Of a stretch of DNA of 5,648 bases, positions 1-5,648 are shown piece by piece. The stretch is from positions 1 to 5,648 of the forward strand of contig CACCWT010000034.1 of NCBI GenBank assembly GCA_902549785.1, written 5' to 3'. Below the pieces are notes generated by a model, which did not search any database, was not told the origin of the DNA, and saw only the letters and a list, made by a program, of their open reading frames with translations. Every line of letters starts with the position of its first letter. The first letter of the stretch is position 1. Position numbers and translations under genes: made by a program. The DNA comes from an uncultured Pelagibacteraceae bacterium (lineage in GTDB: Bacteria; Pseudomonadota; Alphaproteobacteria; Pelagibacterales; Pelagibacteraceae).

Positions 1-1412
1 AAATTGGAAGCAAACCCTCTTATTCTTTTTCTTTTAATTTATTTGCTGCATTATTTGGACCAATGTGGTTTGGGTTAAGAAATATTTGGAATTATGCGCT
101 AGCATTTTTAATAATCGAAACATTTGCTGTTGTTCAAATAATTAGAGGCTTATTTGGAAATATTACTAAAGATGCCTTAGAAAAAATTGATAAAATTCAA
201 TCAACTATCGATTTTAGATACAAACAATTAGAGGCTGCAAAAGAGAACAATCCAGATAAAGTCGAAGTCTACGAGAGGGCAATTACATCACTTGAAGACG
301 CAATGAAGGAATATGTAGTTGATGTTCAGCAAATCGAGGCTTCTGCAATATGGATTACAATTTCAGGAATTGTGTTGTTAATTTTTGTAAAATTTATTCA
401 AGGAATATTAGCAAATACAGTTTTAGAAAAAAGATACTCCGAATGGTTATCAAATAAATCAATTAGTCCTGGAATGAAAACAAAAAATTATTTTTTAAGC
501 ATTGGTTTTACAATAATTATTATGTTTTTTTCAGTAATACATTATAGTTTTCCAGGTTTCTTCTCAATAATGAATGATTTTCCTACTCATCCAGAAATAA
601 GACTTACCTCTATAAAATGGGTTGAAACAATTTTTGATTATGCAGTTATAAAAGGAGATGCTGTATTTACCGCAATAACAATTGGAATTAGATCTGTTCT
701 CGATTTTTTAGAACTTTTATTTGTAAAAACACCATGGATTGTGATTATAACTACAATTGTAGTTTTAACTGCTTTATCAGCAGGCATAAGAACTGCGATA
801 TACTCTGCAGGATTTTTAGCTTACATGGGCTTTTTGGGATTTTGGGTAAAAGCAATGACTACACTTGCCTTACTGGGAACGGCTGCAATTTTAAGTATTG
901 TTATTGGAATACCTCTAGGAATTTATTGTGCAAGACGTCAAAGATTTTATTCAATGATAAGACCAATAATGGATTTTATGCAAACAATGCCTGCATTTGT
1001 ATTTATGATTCCCGTCATTGCATTTTTTGGAACAGGGAAGGTTGCGGCAGTAATCATTACAATGATTTTTGGAGGAACACCTGTTGTAAGACTTACAGTA
1101 TTAGGCTTAAGAGGAGTTCCTGAAACTATTAGAGAGGCGGCAATAGCTTACGGTGCATCTAAATGGTATCTTCTTAGAAAAGTAGATTTACCGCTTGCAA
1201 CACCATCAATACTTGCTGGTGTAAATCAAACTGTAATGTTAAGTTTAGCAATGGTTGTTGTGGCTTCACTTATTGGAGCAAAAGGTTTAGGACAGGACGT
1301 GCTAGAGGCACTCCAATATGCAAATGTTGGGCAAGGAATTTTAGCTGGTGTTGCAATATTATTTGTTGCATTAATATTGGACAGGGTAGTTCAAGGTAAG
1401 AAAAGAGTATAA
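1..1412 (+). CDS. proW: ProW/OpuAB-type glycine betaine/proline ABC transporter permease with N-terminal extension (5' partial)
   Basis: Inner-membrane permease of a compatible-solute ABC importer; the cognate ATPase and binding protein are not in the window. The frame is open to the left edge (first full codon at base 3). The ATG at 63 is internal: codons before it continue the domain (SFNLFAALFGP then MWFGLRN) and no ribosome site precedes it. Numbering from that Met: the N-terminal piece resembles DUF2628 (aromatic FGPMWFGLRNIW, then a membrane helix to about 30); a charged helical hairpin spans 33-92; helices lie near 95-118 and 141-168; the MetI-like permease core runs from about 223 to 440. 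It carries the ProW hallmark MQTMPAFVFMIP (306-317) and the EAA loop that docks on the ATPase (E358 A359 A360, G364, LP 376-377). The ProW family call is secure; glycine betaine, proline betaine, DMSP or a similar solute is inferred from family. The MFS gene follows after 7 bases, so the two are probably co-transcribed. Confidence 0.9.
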   Translation, partial: IGSKPSYSFSFNLFAALFGPMWFGLRNIWNYALAFLIIETFAVVQIIRGLFGNITKDALEKIDKIQSTIDFRYKQLEAAKENNPDKVEVYERAITSLEDAMKEYVVDVQQIEASAIWITISGIVLLIFVKFIQGILANTVLEKRYSEWLSNKSISPGMKTKNYFLSIGFTIIIMFFSVIHYSFPGFFSIMNDFPTHPEIRLTSIKWVETIFDYAVIKGDAVFTAITIGIRSVLDFLELLFVKTPWIVIITTIVVLTALSAGIRTAIYSAGFLAYMGFLGFWVKAMTTLALLGTAAILSIVIGIPLGIYCARRQRFYSMIRPIMDFMQTMPAFVFMIPVIAFFGTGKVAAVIITMIFGGTPVVRLTVLGLRGVPETIREAAIAYGASKWYLLRKVDLPLATPSILAGVNQTVMLSLAMVVVASLIGAKGLGQDVLEALQYANVGQGILAGVAILFVALILDRVVQGKKRV

Positions 1413-1419
1413 TATCTTA

Positions 1420-2589
1420 ATGAACAAAAATGTATGGTTGCTATTTGCTAGCAATGCATTTGCATTCTCTGTTGCACCTGTAACTGTTTTTTTAAGTGGA
1501 ATTATTGGAACTAGTATCAGTCCAATTAAATCTCTTTCAACATTACCTATGTCATTTTCAATTGTGGGTACAGCTATTTTTATTATAGCTGCCTCTAAAA
1601 TTATGAGTATTACAGGAAGAAAAAAAGGTTTTATATTTTCATCTATAACAACTTCATTATTTGCACTATTAGCAGCATATTCTGTATTAAAGCAAAATTT
1701 TATTCTGTATTCATTTTCTTGTTTTTGTCTTGGATTTGGAATGGCTTTTGCTCATCAGTATCGTTTTGCTGCAGCGGAAAGTGTTGACAAAAAACAAGCA
1801 CCAAAAGCTATTTCATTATTACTTTTTGCGGGGATTTTGTCAGCTTTACTTGGTCCAAACTTAGCAAATTTTGGAAAAAATATTATTTCAGAGGGATTGT
1901 ATGTCGGCTCGTATCTTTGTTTATCTTTATTAACTTTGTCATCTATTATTTTTTTAATTTTTTATAAGGAAAATAAAGTTATTAATAATAAAAAAACATT
2001 AAAGGGTAGAACAATTTTAGAATTGATATCTCAGCCTAGATTTTTACAAGCTCTTGTATCATCATCTTTTGCTTATGCAGTAATGTCATTTTTAATGACA
2101 GCTACTCCTATTAGCATGCATATTCATGATAAAATGTCTTTAAATAATACAAGTTTTGTAATTCAATTACATATCATAAGCATGTTCCTTCCTGCTTTAG
2201 TTACAGGAAATCTAATAAAAAAATATGGACACAGTAAAATAATGTATTTTGGTGTTTTATTTTTTATCTTTACAATTTTACTTAGTTATTTTGATCAAAC
2301 AGTCATAAATTATCTTTTTTCATTAATTTTTTTGGGTCTAGGGTGGAACTTTCTGTTTATATCTGGAACAAGTTTATTAGTTTTAAACTATAAAGAAGAA
2401 GAAAGATTTAGAGCACAGGGTTTTAACGATTTTATAGTTTTTTCAGTTCAAGCTACTGCAAGTTTAACAGCAGGTATTGTTTTAAGTTTTACAAGTTGGA
2501 AAATAATGAACATATTATGTATCCCATTTTTAATCATAATAATTTTCACTACTCTGAGGGCTGATAGATTATTAGATAAAACCAATTAA
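1420..2589 (+). CDS. Major facilitator superfamily (MFS) transporter, substrate unknown
   Basis: A 389-residue secondary transporter of the inner membrane. About twelve hydrophobic helices form two six-helix halves, split by a charged cytoplasmic loop near 183-205 (KENKVINNKKTLKGR). Loop 2-3 carries a motif A-like SITGRKKG (64-71); the equivalent loop 8-9 in the second half is LIKKYGHSK (265-273). The segment YRFAAAESVDKKQAPKAIS (114-132) and the late motif ERFRAQGFNDF (328-338) look like a conserved uncharacterised proteobacterial MFS subfamily, by recollection only. The length is normal and the frame intact. The start is the first ATG, 7 bases after the proW stop; no good Shine-Dalgarno precedes it, only purine-rich AAAAGAG about 12 bases upstream inside proW, so translation may be coupled to proW. 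Whether it exports or imports, and what, cannot be read from the sequence. Confidence 0.88.
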   Translation: MNKNVWLLFASNAFAFSVAPVTVFLSGIIGTSISPIKSLSTLPMSFSIVGTAIFIIAASKIMSITGRKKGFIFSSITTSLFALLAAYSVLKQNFILYSFSCFCLGFGMAFAHQYRFAAAESVDKKQAPKAISLLLFAGILSALLGPNLANFGKNIISEGLYVGSYLCLSLLTLSSIIFLIFYKENKVINNKKTLKGRTILELISQPRFLQALVSSSFAYAVMSFLMTATPISMHIHDKMSLNNTSFVIQLHIISMFLPALVTGNLIKKYGHSKIMYFGVLFFIFTILLSYFDQTVINYLFSLIFLGLGWNFLFISGTSLLVLNYKEEERFRAQGFNDFIVFSVQATASLTAGIVLSFTSWKIMNILCIPFLIIIIFTTLRADRLLDKTN

Positions 2590-2593
2590 AGAC

Positions 2594-2618
2594 GTGTCAA
2601 CTTGTTACACCATATAGT
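2594..2618 (+). promoter_or_regulatory. Possible promoter/operator of the pseudoazurin gene
   Basis: This is the largest gap between same-strand genes (2590-2654). It holds a good -10 match, TATAGT (2613-2618), which would start a transcript about 30 bases before the pseudoazurin ATG. There is no convincing -35. Where one would sit is an imperfect dyad, GTGTCAAC-TT-GTTACAC (2594-2610; GTGT pairs with ACAC and AAC with GTT, with one unpaired C). A dyad in that position could be a regulator site. AT-rich DNA gives -10 look-alikes often, so this is tentative. Confidence 0.3.
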
Positions 2619-2654
2619 TATTGTTTATTGACTTTAAAAGAATATATCAGCGCT

Positions 2655-3098
2655 ATGACTAAATATAATAAATTAACAAGTTCATTTATAATATTAATCA
2701 GTATATTTTTTACGAATATAGCTTTAGGTGCGGATGTAACAGTGGAAATGCTTAATAGGCTTGATAAAGAATCAAATGTTTTTGAGCCTAAAATAGTAAG
2801 AGTTAACCCTGGAGATACAGTTCTTTGGAAGGCAACAGATAAAGGACATAACGTTGAATTCATAAAAAAGGGTGTACCAGATGGAGTTGGTAAGTTTAAA
2901 TCAAAGTTTAATAAGGATGTTGAATACAAGTTCGAGGTCCCAGGAATTTATGCTTACTGGTGTACGCCACACAAAAATATGGGAATGATTGGTTTTGTGG
3001 TTGTTGGAGACGATAAATCTAACCTAGATGCTATTAAGAAGTTAAGATTTTCATCAAAGTCTAAGAAATTAGCACCAGGTTTAATAGACCAACTATAA
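2655..3098 (+). CDS. Pseudoazurin, periplasmic type 1 (blue) copper electron carrier
   Basis: A small cupredoxin that shuttles single electrons in the periplasm. The ATG at 2655 gives 147 residues and a clean signal peptide: basic MTKYNK, a hydrophobic core to about residue 21, and a likely cut after ALG (residue 25). An in-frame TTG at 2628 would add nine residues (MTLKEYISA) before this signal, so it was rejected. The mature part aligns by eye with known pseudoazurins: VEMLN near its start, then FEPKIVRVNPGDTV, DKGHNVE, and the copper loop CTPHKNMGM. All four ligands are present: H65, C103, H106 and M111. The short C-terminal helix typical of pseudoazurin (NLDAIKKL and onward, from 123) is also present, which separates it from amicyanin and plastocyanin. 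No nitrite, nitrous oxide or other reductase partner is in the window. It ends in a tail-to-tail 6-base overlap with the HAD gene. Confidence 0.93.
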   Translation: MTKYNKLTSSFIILISIFFTNIALGADVTVEMLNRLDKESNVFEPKIVRVNPGDTVLWKATDKGHNVEFIKKGVPDGVGKFKSKFNKDVEYKFEVPGIYAYWCTPHKNMGMIGFVVVGDDKSNLDAIKKLRFSSKSKKLAPGLIDQL

Positions 3099-3755
3099 AT
3101 CAGCAAATATTTTTGAGTTAAGCCGTCTAACTTTTATAAATGAATCCTTGTACTTCCCGGAGCGGTGATAATCGCCCGGGAAGGCAACACATCTTAATTT
3201 AGCTTTTTTGGCATATTTAAAACTAATTTCTGTATCTTCAATTGCTAAACAATCTTTATTTGAAAGTTTTAATTTTTTCAGACAATGAAAGTAAATATCA
3301 GTTTTATTATTAAAGTTTTTTATAATTTTGTTGTGTCCGATGTAATCAAAATCACTTTTTTTTAAATATTTATTTAAGGATATAAATACTGCATCAATAT
3401 TATTTTTTGTAGTAGAGGTTACAAAGCAAATCTTAATTTTATTTTTTTTACAATATTTGATTACATTAATTACTCCAGCACGTGGCTTTAATTTATTCTT
3501 TTTTAAAAAATTATTAAAAATTAAAGTTTTTAAATTTCTAATTTTTTTTGCATTAACAAAAGTTTTTTTCTCTAGACTAAACTTTTTAACTCTTTTTTCG
3601 CCTCCAGATTTTTTTAACATCGATTGATATAATTTTTTACTCCAATACCATTTTAATCCTGAATTTTTAAAAGCTGAATTAAAGCAATTTCTTTGAATAT
3701 TTGATGTTTCTACTATCGTGCCAATAGAACCAAATAATATGGCTTTGATTGCCAT
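3093..3755 (-). CDS. HAD-superfamily (CbbY/beta-phosphoglucomutase-like) protein with degenerate motif I, probably not a phosphatase
   Basis: A 220-residue protein with the layout of subfamily IA HAD phosphatases: Rossmann core, helical cap (about 18-90, including GLKWYWSKKLYQSMLKKSGG), core again. Motif II is FVTST (111-115), the motif III lysine is K151 in NKTDIYF, and motif IV is AIEDTE (171-176, E173 D174). Motif I, normally DxDGT with the nucleophile and acid/base aspartates, reads GSIGT (9-13), so both aspartates are gone while the glycine and threonine remain. Family chemistry then predicts no ordinary phosphoryl transfer; ligand binding or regulation is more likely. It is the last gene of the sugar-permease operon, its ATG sharing one base with the MalG-type stop. 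About 20% of residues are lysine and many codons are AAA, unlike its neighbours, which fits loose selection or a basic soluble protein. The frame is intact, so it is not an obvious pseudogene. Confidence 0.85.
   Translation of the reverse strand: MAIKAILFGSIGTIVETSNIQRNCFNSAFKNSGLKWYWSKKLYQSMLKKSGGEKRVKKFSLEKKTFVNAKKIRNLKTLIFNNFLKKNKLKPRAGVINVIKYCKKNKIKICFVTSTTKNNIDAVFISLNKYLKKSDFDYIGHNKIIKNFNNKTDIYFHCLKKLKLSNKDCLAIEDTEISFKYAKKAKLRCVAFPGDYHRSGKYKDSFIKVRRLNSKIFADL
3153..3183. repeat. GC-rich inverted repeat (strong hairpin) inside the HAD gene, just past the pseudoazurin stop
   Basis: The arms CTTCCCGG (3153-3160) and CCGGGAAG (3176-3183) are perfect complements. An inner GCG/CGC (3162-3164 with 3173-3175) extends the stem to 11 pairs around an 8-base loop, with A3161 bulged. 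Twenty of the 31 bases are G or C, in a region otherwise near 30%. On the - strand it encodes FPGDYHRSGK, residues 192-201 of the HAD protein. On the + strand it starts 54 bases after the pseudoazurin stop. No T-run follows on either strand, so it is not a standard intrinsic terminator. The structure is seen directly; any function is inferred. Confidence 0.8.
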
Positions 3756-3758
3756 TAT
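3734..3758 (-). promoter_or_regulatory. Hairpin covering the HAD start codon
   Basis: In the - strand mRNA, ATAATGGC (3758-3751) can pair with GCCAT-at-TAT (3743-3734): five pairs including the AUG, a two-base bulge, then three A-U pairs, around a 7-base loop. It would partly hide the start codon unless ribosomes arriving from the MalG-type gene open it. The stem is weak, so it may be chance. Confidence 0.3.
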
Positions 3759-4636
3759 CCTTTAACAGCACCAGTGGTTAAGCCACTTATTACTTGTCTT
3801 TGAAAAAACATGACTAACATAAACAATGGTGCAGTTGCAGATACAACTGCTGAAACTGCCCACATTAAATTACCTTCATGCTGATTAGTACCAAGATAGC
3901 TTTGTATTTTTGGAACCATGGTGTGGTTTTCTTGATTTAATAATAATGCAGTGACTGTAAAGTCGTTGTAAGCCAACATAAGACTAAACAAACCAGCTGT
4001 AATTACTCCAGGCCACATCACTGGCATGATTATATATCTAAATGCTTGAAAATATGAGCAACCATCTATTAACGCACTTTCATCTAATTCTTTTGGAACA
4101 GTTTTAAAAAAAGAATAGAGAAGCCATAATGTAAAAGGTTGATTGATCGCAACTAACACTACAATTGTGGTTGGTAAGATTCCCCAAATTTGTAATTCAA
4201 AAAAAGGAAAAAGATATCCTGAGACTAGAGTAATATGTGGCATCGCTCTAAAAATTAATGCTGCGATTAATATCCAAAAAGCATATCTTTCAGTAGACCT
4301 AGATAAAGCATATGCACCTAAAGTTCCTAAAAAAAGTGATATAGAGACAACAAATACTGTTACTATTATTGTATTTCTCGATGCTTTCCAAAATTCACCT
4401 TCAGTCCAAGCTTCAGAATATGCTTTTGAAGTAAATTGACCACCTGTTTCTAATAACGTATTAAATGCTGAGATCGCATACCACCAATCAGCTCTAGAAA
4501 AAAAATCTGCTCTTACTTTAAACGATCCCCAAAAAGTCCAAATAAATGGAAAGCATGCAATTAATAACCAAACAATTATAAAAGTTGTGTTAAATGTTTT
4601 AAGTGCATTCGATCTTTTGTCTAAACCATATTCCAT
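3755..4636 (-). CDS. MalG/UgpE-type carbohydrate ABC transporter permease
   Basis: One of two inner-membrane permeases of a CUT1-type (sugar, polyol or glycerol-phosphate class) ABC importer, complete at 293 residues. Helix 1 is at about 17-37, followed by a periplasmic stretch to about 85, which includes WTEGEFWKASRNT leading into helix 2. The core helices run from about 88 to 278. The EAA loop is ELDESALIDG with P205 downstream (E186, A188, G192); Ser replaces the middle Ala, a common variation. The C-terminus FFQRQVISGLTTGAVKG is the standard MalG-family ending. Its ATG shares one base with the MalF-type stop (TAATG), with AGGA ten bases upstream; its own stop overlaps the HAD start the same way. 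The substrate cannot be read from permeases alone; sugar or polyol is the family expectation. Confidence 0.92.
   Translation of the reverse strand: MEYGLDKRSNALKTFNTTFIIVWLLIACFPFIWTFWGSFKVRADFFSRADWWYAISAFNTLLETGGQFTSKAYSEAWTEGEFWKASRNTIIVTVFVVSISLFLGTLGAYALSRSTERYAFWILIAALIFRAMPHITLVSGYLFPFFELQIWGILPTTIVVLVAINQPFTLWLLYSFFKTVPKELDESALIDGCSYFQAFRYIIMPVMWPGVITAGLFSLMLAYNDFTVTALLLNQENHTMVPKIQSYLGTNQHEGNLMWAVSAVVSATAPLFMLVMFFQRQVISGLTTGAVKG
3758..3763 (-). promoter_or_regulatory. Shine-Dalgarno-like AAAGGA set unusually close to the HAD start
   Basis: AAAGGA (3763-3758 on the - strand) lies only two bases before the HAD ATG, inside the last codons of the MalG-type gene. That is too close for standard initiation. 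With the TAATG overlap, it suggests that HAD translation depends mainly on termination-reinitiation from the upstream gene. Confidence 0.35.
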
Positions 4637-5648
4637 TATCTTGCCGTCCTAAATTCTTTCCAAGTCCTAATTAATACTGGTGCTAACAATATGGCTATAC
4701 CAATAATTGTCATCATTGAAGTTGCTGCTGCAGAACCAAATAAGATTACTTCTTCATTGACTAAATTATCATAGATTAACCAAGATAAAGATTGAGCACT
4801 TCCTTCAGCGCTAAAACCGATTATTGGTTCAAAGACTCTAAAATTGTCCATTAATGAAATTAGAGCTACAAAAGTAACAACTGGATAAATATGTGGTAAC
4901 ACAATATGTCTAATTCTTTGGTATCTTGACGCTCCATCGATAATTGCTGCCTCAACAGGTTCTTGAGGCACTGTTTGTAATGCAGCATAAAAAACTACAA
5001 AAGCAAAAGGAGAATGATGCCAAATTCCATAAATAATTATAGTTATCCATGTAAGCGTTCTAGATGATTTTAATGATAGATATGGATCTTCCATCATTAA
5101 TTGTAAATTTGCACCAATAATTCCCTCTGCATCAATCATCCAAAATAAAACAAGGGATCCTACTAATGGAGTAACTATCATTGGTAATATTGTACCAAAT
5201 ATTAATGGGCCTCTTATTTTTCTAGATATTGCATTTAAACTTAACGCAATAATGAAACCTAGCAATAAAACATTGGGAGTTACAAATAAACAATAAGTTA
5301 AAGTAAACAAAAGAGCTTTGTAAAAAGGTAAATTAGTAACCTGATTGATAAATTCTCCAAAGGAGTCAGTTTCTTTCCAAAAATCTGAAATTTGCTCAAT
5401 AGCTAAGTGATTTCTATCTATATAAGTACCAAATCCGTTAAATTTACCTAAAGGTTTTTCATCTCTTAATATTGAAGTTGCTTCTTGATCAACAACTATT
5501 GAAACTGTACAGCCAAAAGGATCGCATTTCTTAACTTCTTTTACCACTTGATCATGTTGGGCATAAAAAGATTGGATACCAGTAGATATTATTGGCAAAC
5601 CAATAAATAAAATCATTGCCAACCCAGTTGGCAAGAAAAACCAGAAAA
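4636..5648 (-). CDS. MalF/UgpA-type carbohydrate ABC transporter permease (5' partial)
   Basis: Partner permease of the MalG-type protein in a CUT1 sugar-class ABC importer. The frame runs off the right edge. The TTG at 5634 is an internal leucine, because upstream codons read FWFF and continue helix 1 (FWFFLPTGLAMILFIGLPII), so the true start is outside. Numbering from 5634: helix 1 ends near 20; a long loop spans about 24-103, predicted periplasmic; core helices cover about 104-325. The EAA loop is EPVEAAIIDGAS (E228 A229 A230, G234, LP 246-247), matching the ATPase-docking consensus well. The loop carries two close cysteines, C37 and C42 (CDPFGC), which could form a disulfide outside the membrane. 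Its stop shares one base with the next gene's ATG. It resembles permeases annotated for polyol/alpha-glucoside uptake, but the substrate is not determined. Confidence 0.9.
   Translation of the reverse strand, partial: FWFFLPTGLAMILFIGLPIISTGIQSFYAQHDQVVKEVKKCDPFGCTVSIVVDQEATSILRDEKPLGKFNGFGTYIDRNHLAIEQISDFWKETDSFGEFINQVTNLPFYKALLFTLTYCLFVTPNVLLLGFIIALSLNAISRKIRGPLIFGTILPMIVTPLVGSLVLFWMIDAEGIIGANLQLMMEDPYLSLKSSRTLTWITIIIYGIWHHSPFAFVVFYAALQTVPQEPVEAAIIDGASRYQRIRHIVLPHIYPVVTFVALISLMDNFRVFEPIIGFSAEGSAQSLSWLIYDNLVNEEVILFGSAAATSMMTIIGIAILLAPVLIRTWKEFRTAR
4647..4650 (-). promoter_or_regulatory. Ribosome binding site of the MalG-type permease gene
   Basis: AGGA (4650-4647 on the - strand) lies ten bases before the ATG at 4636, inside the last codons of the MalF-type gene. 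It supports that ATG as the start and indicates initiation at a coupled TAATG junction. Confidence 0.45.

Noticed and set aside
63..65. ATG as the start of the betaine permease
   Set aside because: The frame is open to the window edge, the residues before it continue the same domain, and no ribosome site precedes it.
734..1123. A 129-residue open frame on the + strand inside proW
   Set aside because: It lies wholly within the strongly supported permease frame, has a biased Cys/Asn-rich translation and no family resemblance.
2628..2633. TTGACT as a -35 box, or TTG as the pseudoazurin start
   Set aside because: No suitable -10 lies 16-18 bases on before the ATG, and starting at the TTG puts nine extra residues ahead of a complete signal peptide.
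2618..2929. A 103-residue open frame on the - strand over pseudoazurin
   Set aside because: It is antisense to a gene with all its ligand motifs, and has no recognisable domain.
3116..3135. AGTTA/TAACT stem followed by TTTT as a + strand terminator for pseudoazurin
   Set aside because: Only five pairs, mostly A-T, with a short T-run partly inside the stem; such structures are common by chance in AT-rich DNA.
4143..4439. A 98-residue open frame on the + strand
   Set aside because: It is antisense to the MalG-type permease, with no recognisable domain.
5632..5634. TTG as the start of the MalF-type permease
   Set aside because: It falls inside the first membrane helix, and the frame continues to the edge with hydrophobic residues.

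Overview
The window is very AT-rich (by eye about 30% GC), has almost no intergenic space, and reads as a streamlined marine alphaproteobacterium. A member of the SAR11 clade (Pelagibacterales) is the best guess. That rests on base composition, lysine- and isoleucine-rich proteins, one-base gene overlaps and the gene content (compatible-solute and sugar-type ABC permeases, pseudoazurin). It is inference, because no rRNA or marker gene is present.

Left block, + strand (1-3098): the 3' part of a ProW/OpuAB-type glycine betaine/proline permease, open at the left edge with its true start outside. Seven bases later comes a 12-helix MFS transporter of unknown substrate. After a 65-base gap holding a possible promoter comes a periplasmic type 1 copper protein, pseudoazurin, with a signal peptide and all four copper ligands.

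Right block, - strand (5648-3093, transcribed right to left): a MalF/UgpA-type sugar ABC permease (open at the right edge), its MalG/UgpE-type partner, and a HAD-superfamily protein. Both junctions are the one-base stop/start overlap TAATG, so the three genes are one translationally coupled operon. The binding protein and ATPase are not in the window; they may lie upstream of the MalF-type gene. The HAD protein lacks both motif I aspartates (GSIGT in place of DxDGT), so it is unlikely to be a normal phosphatase.

The blocks converge and overlap by 6 bases (3093-3098) with no convincing terminator. The strongest secondary structure in the window, a GC-rich 8+3 bp hairpin at 3153-3183, lies just past the pseudoazurin stop, inside the HAD coding sequence.

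No tRNA, rRNA, CRISPR array, insertion sequence, attachment site or long repeat was seen. No stretch over 300 bases lacks a gene. I found no clearly new multi-gene system; the best leads are the pseudo-HAD protein tied to a sugar importer, the hairpin at the convergent junction, and the DUF2628-like extension on the betaine permease.
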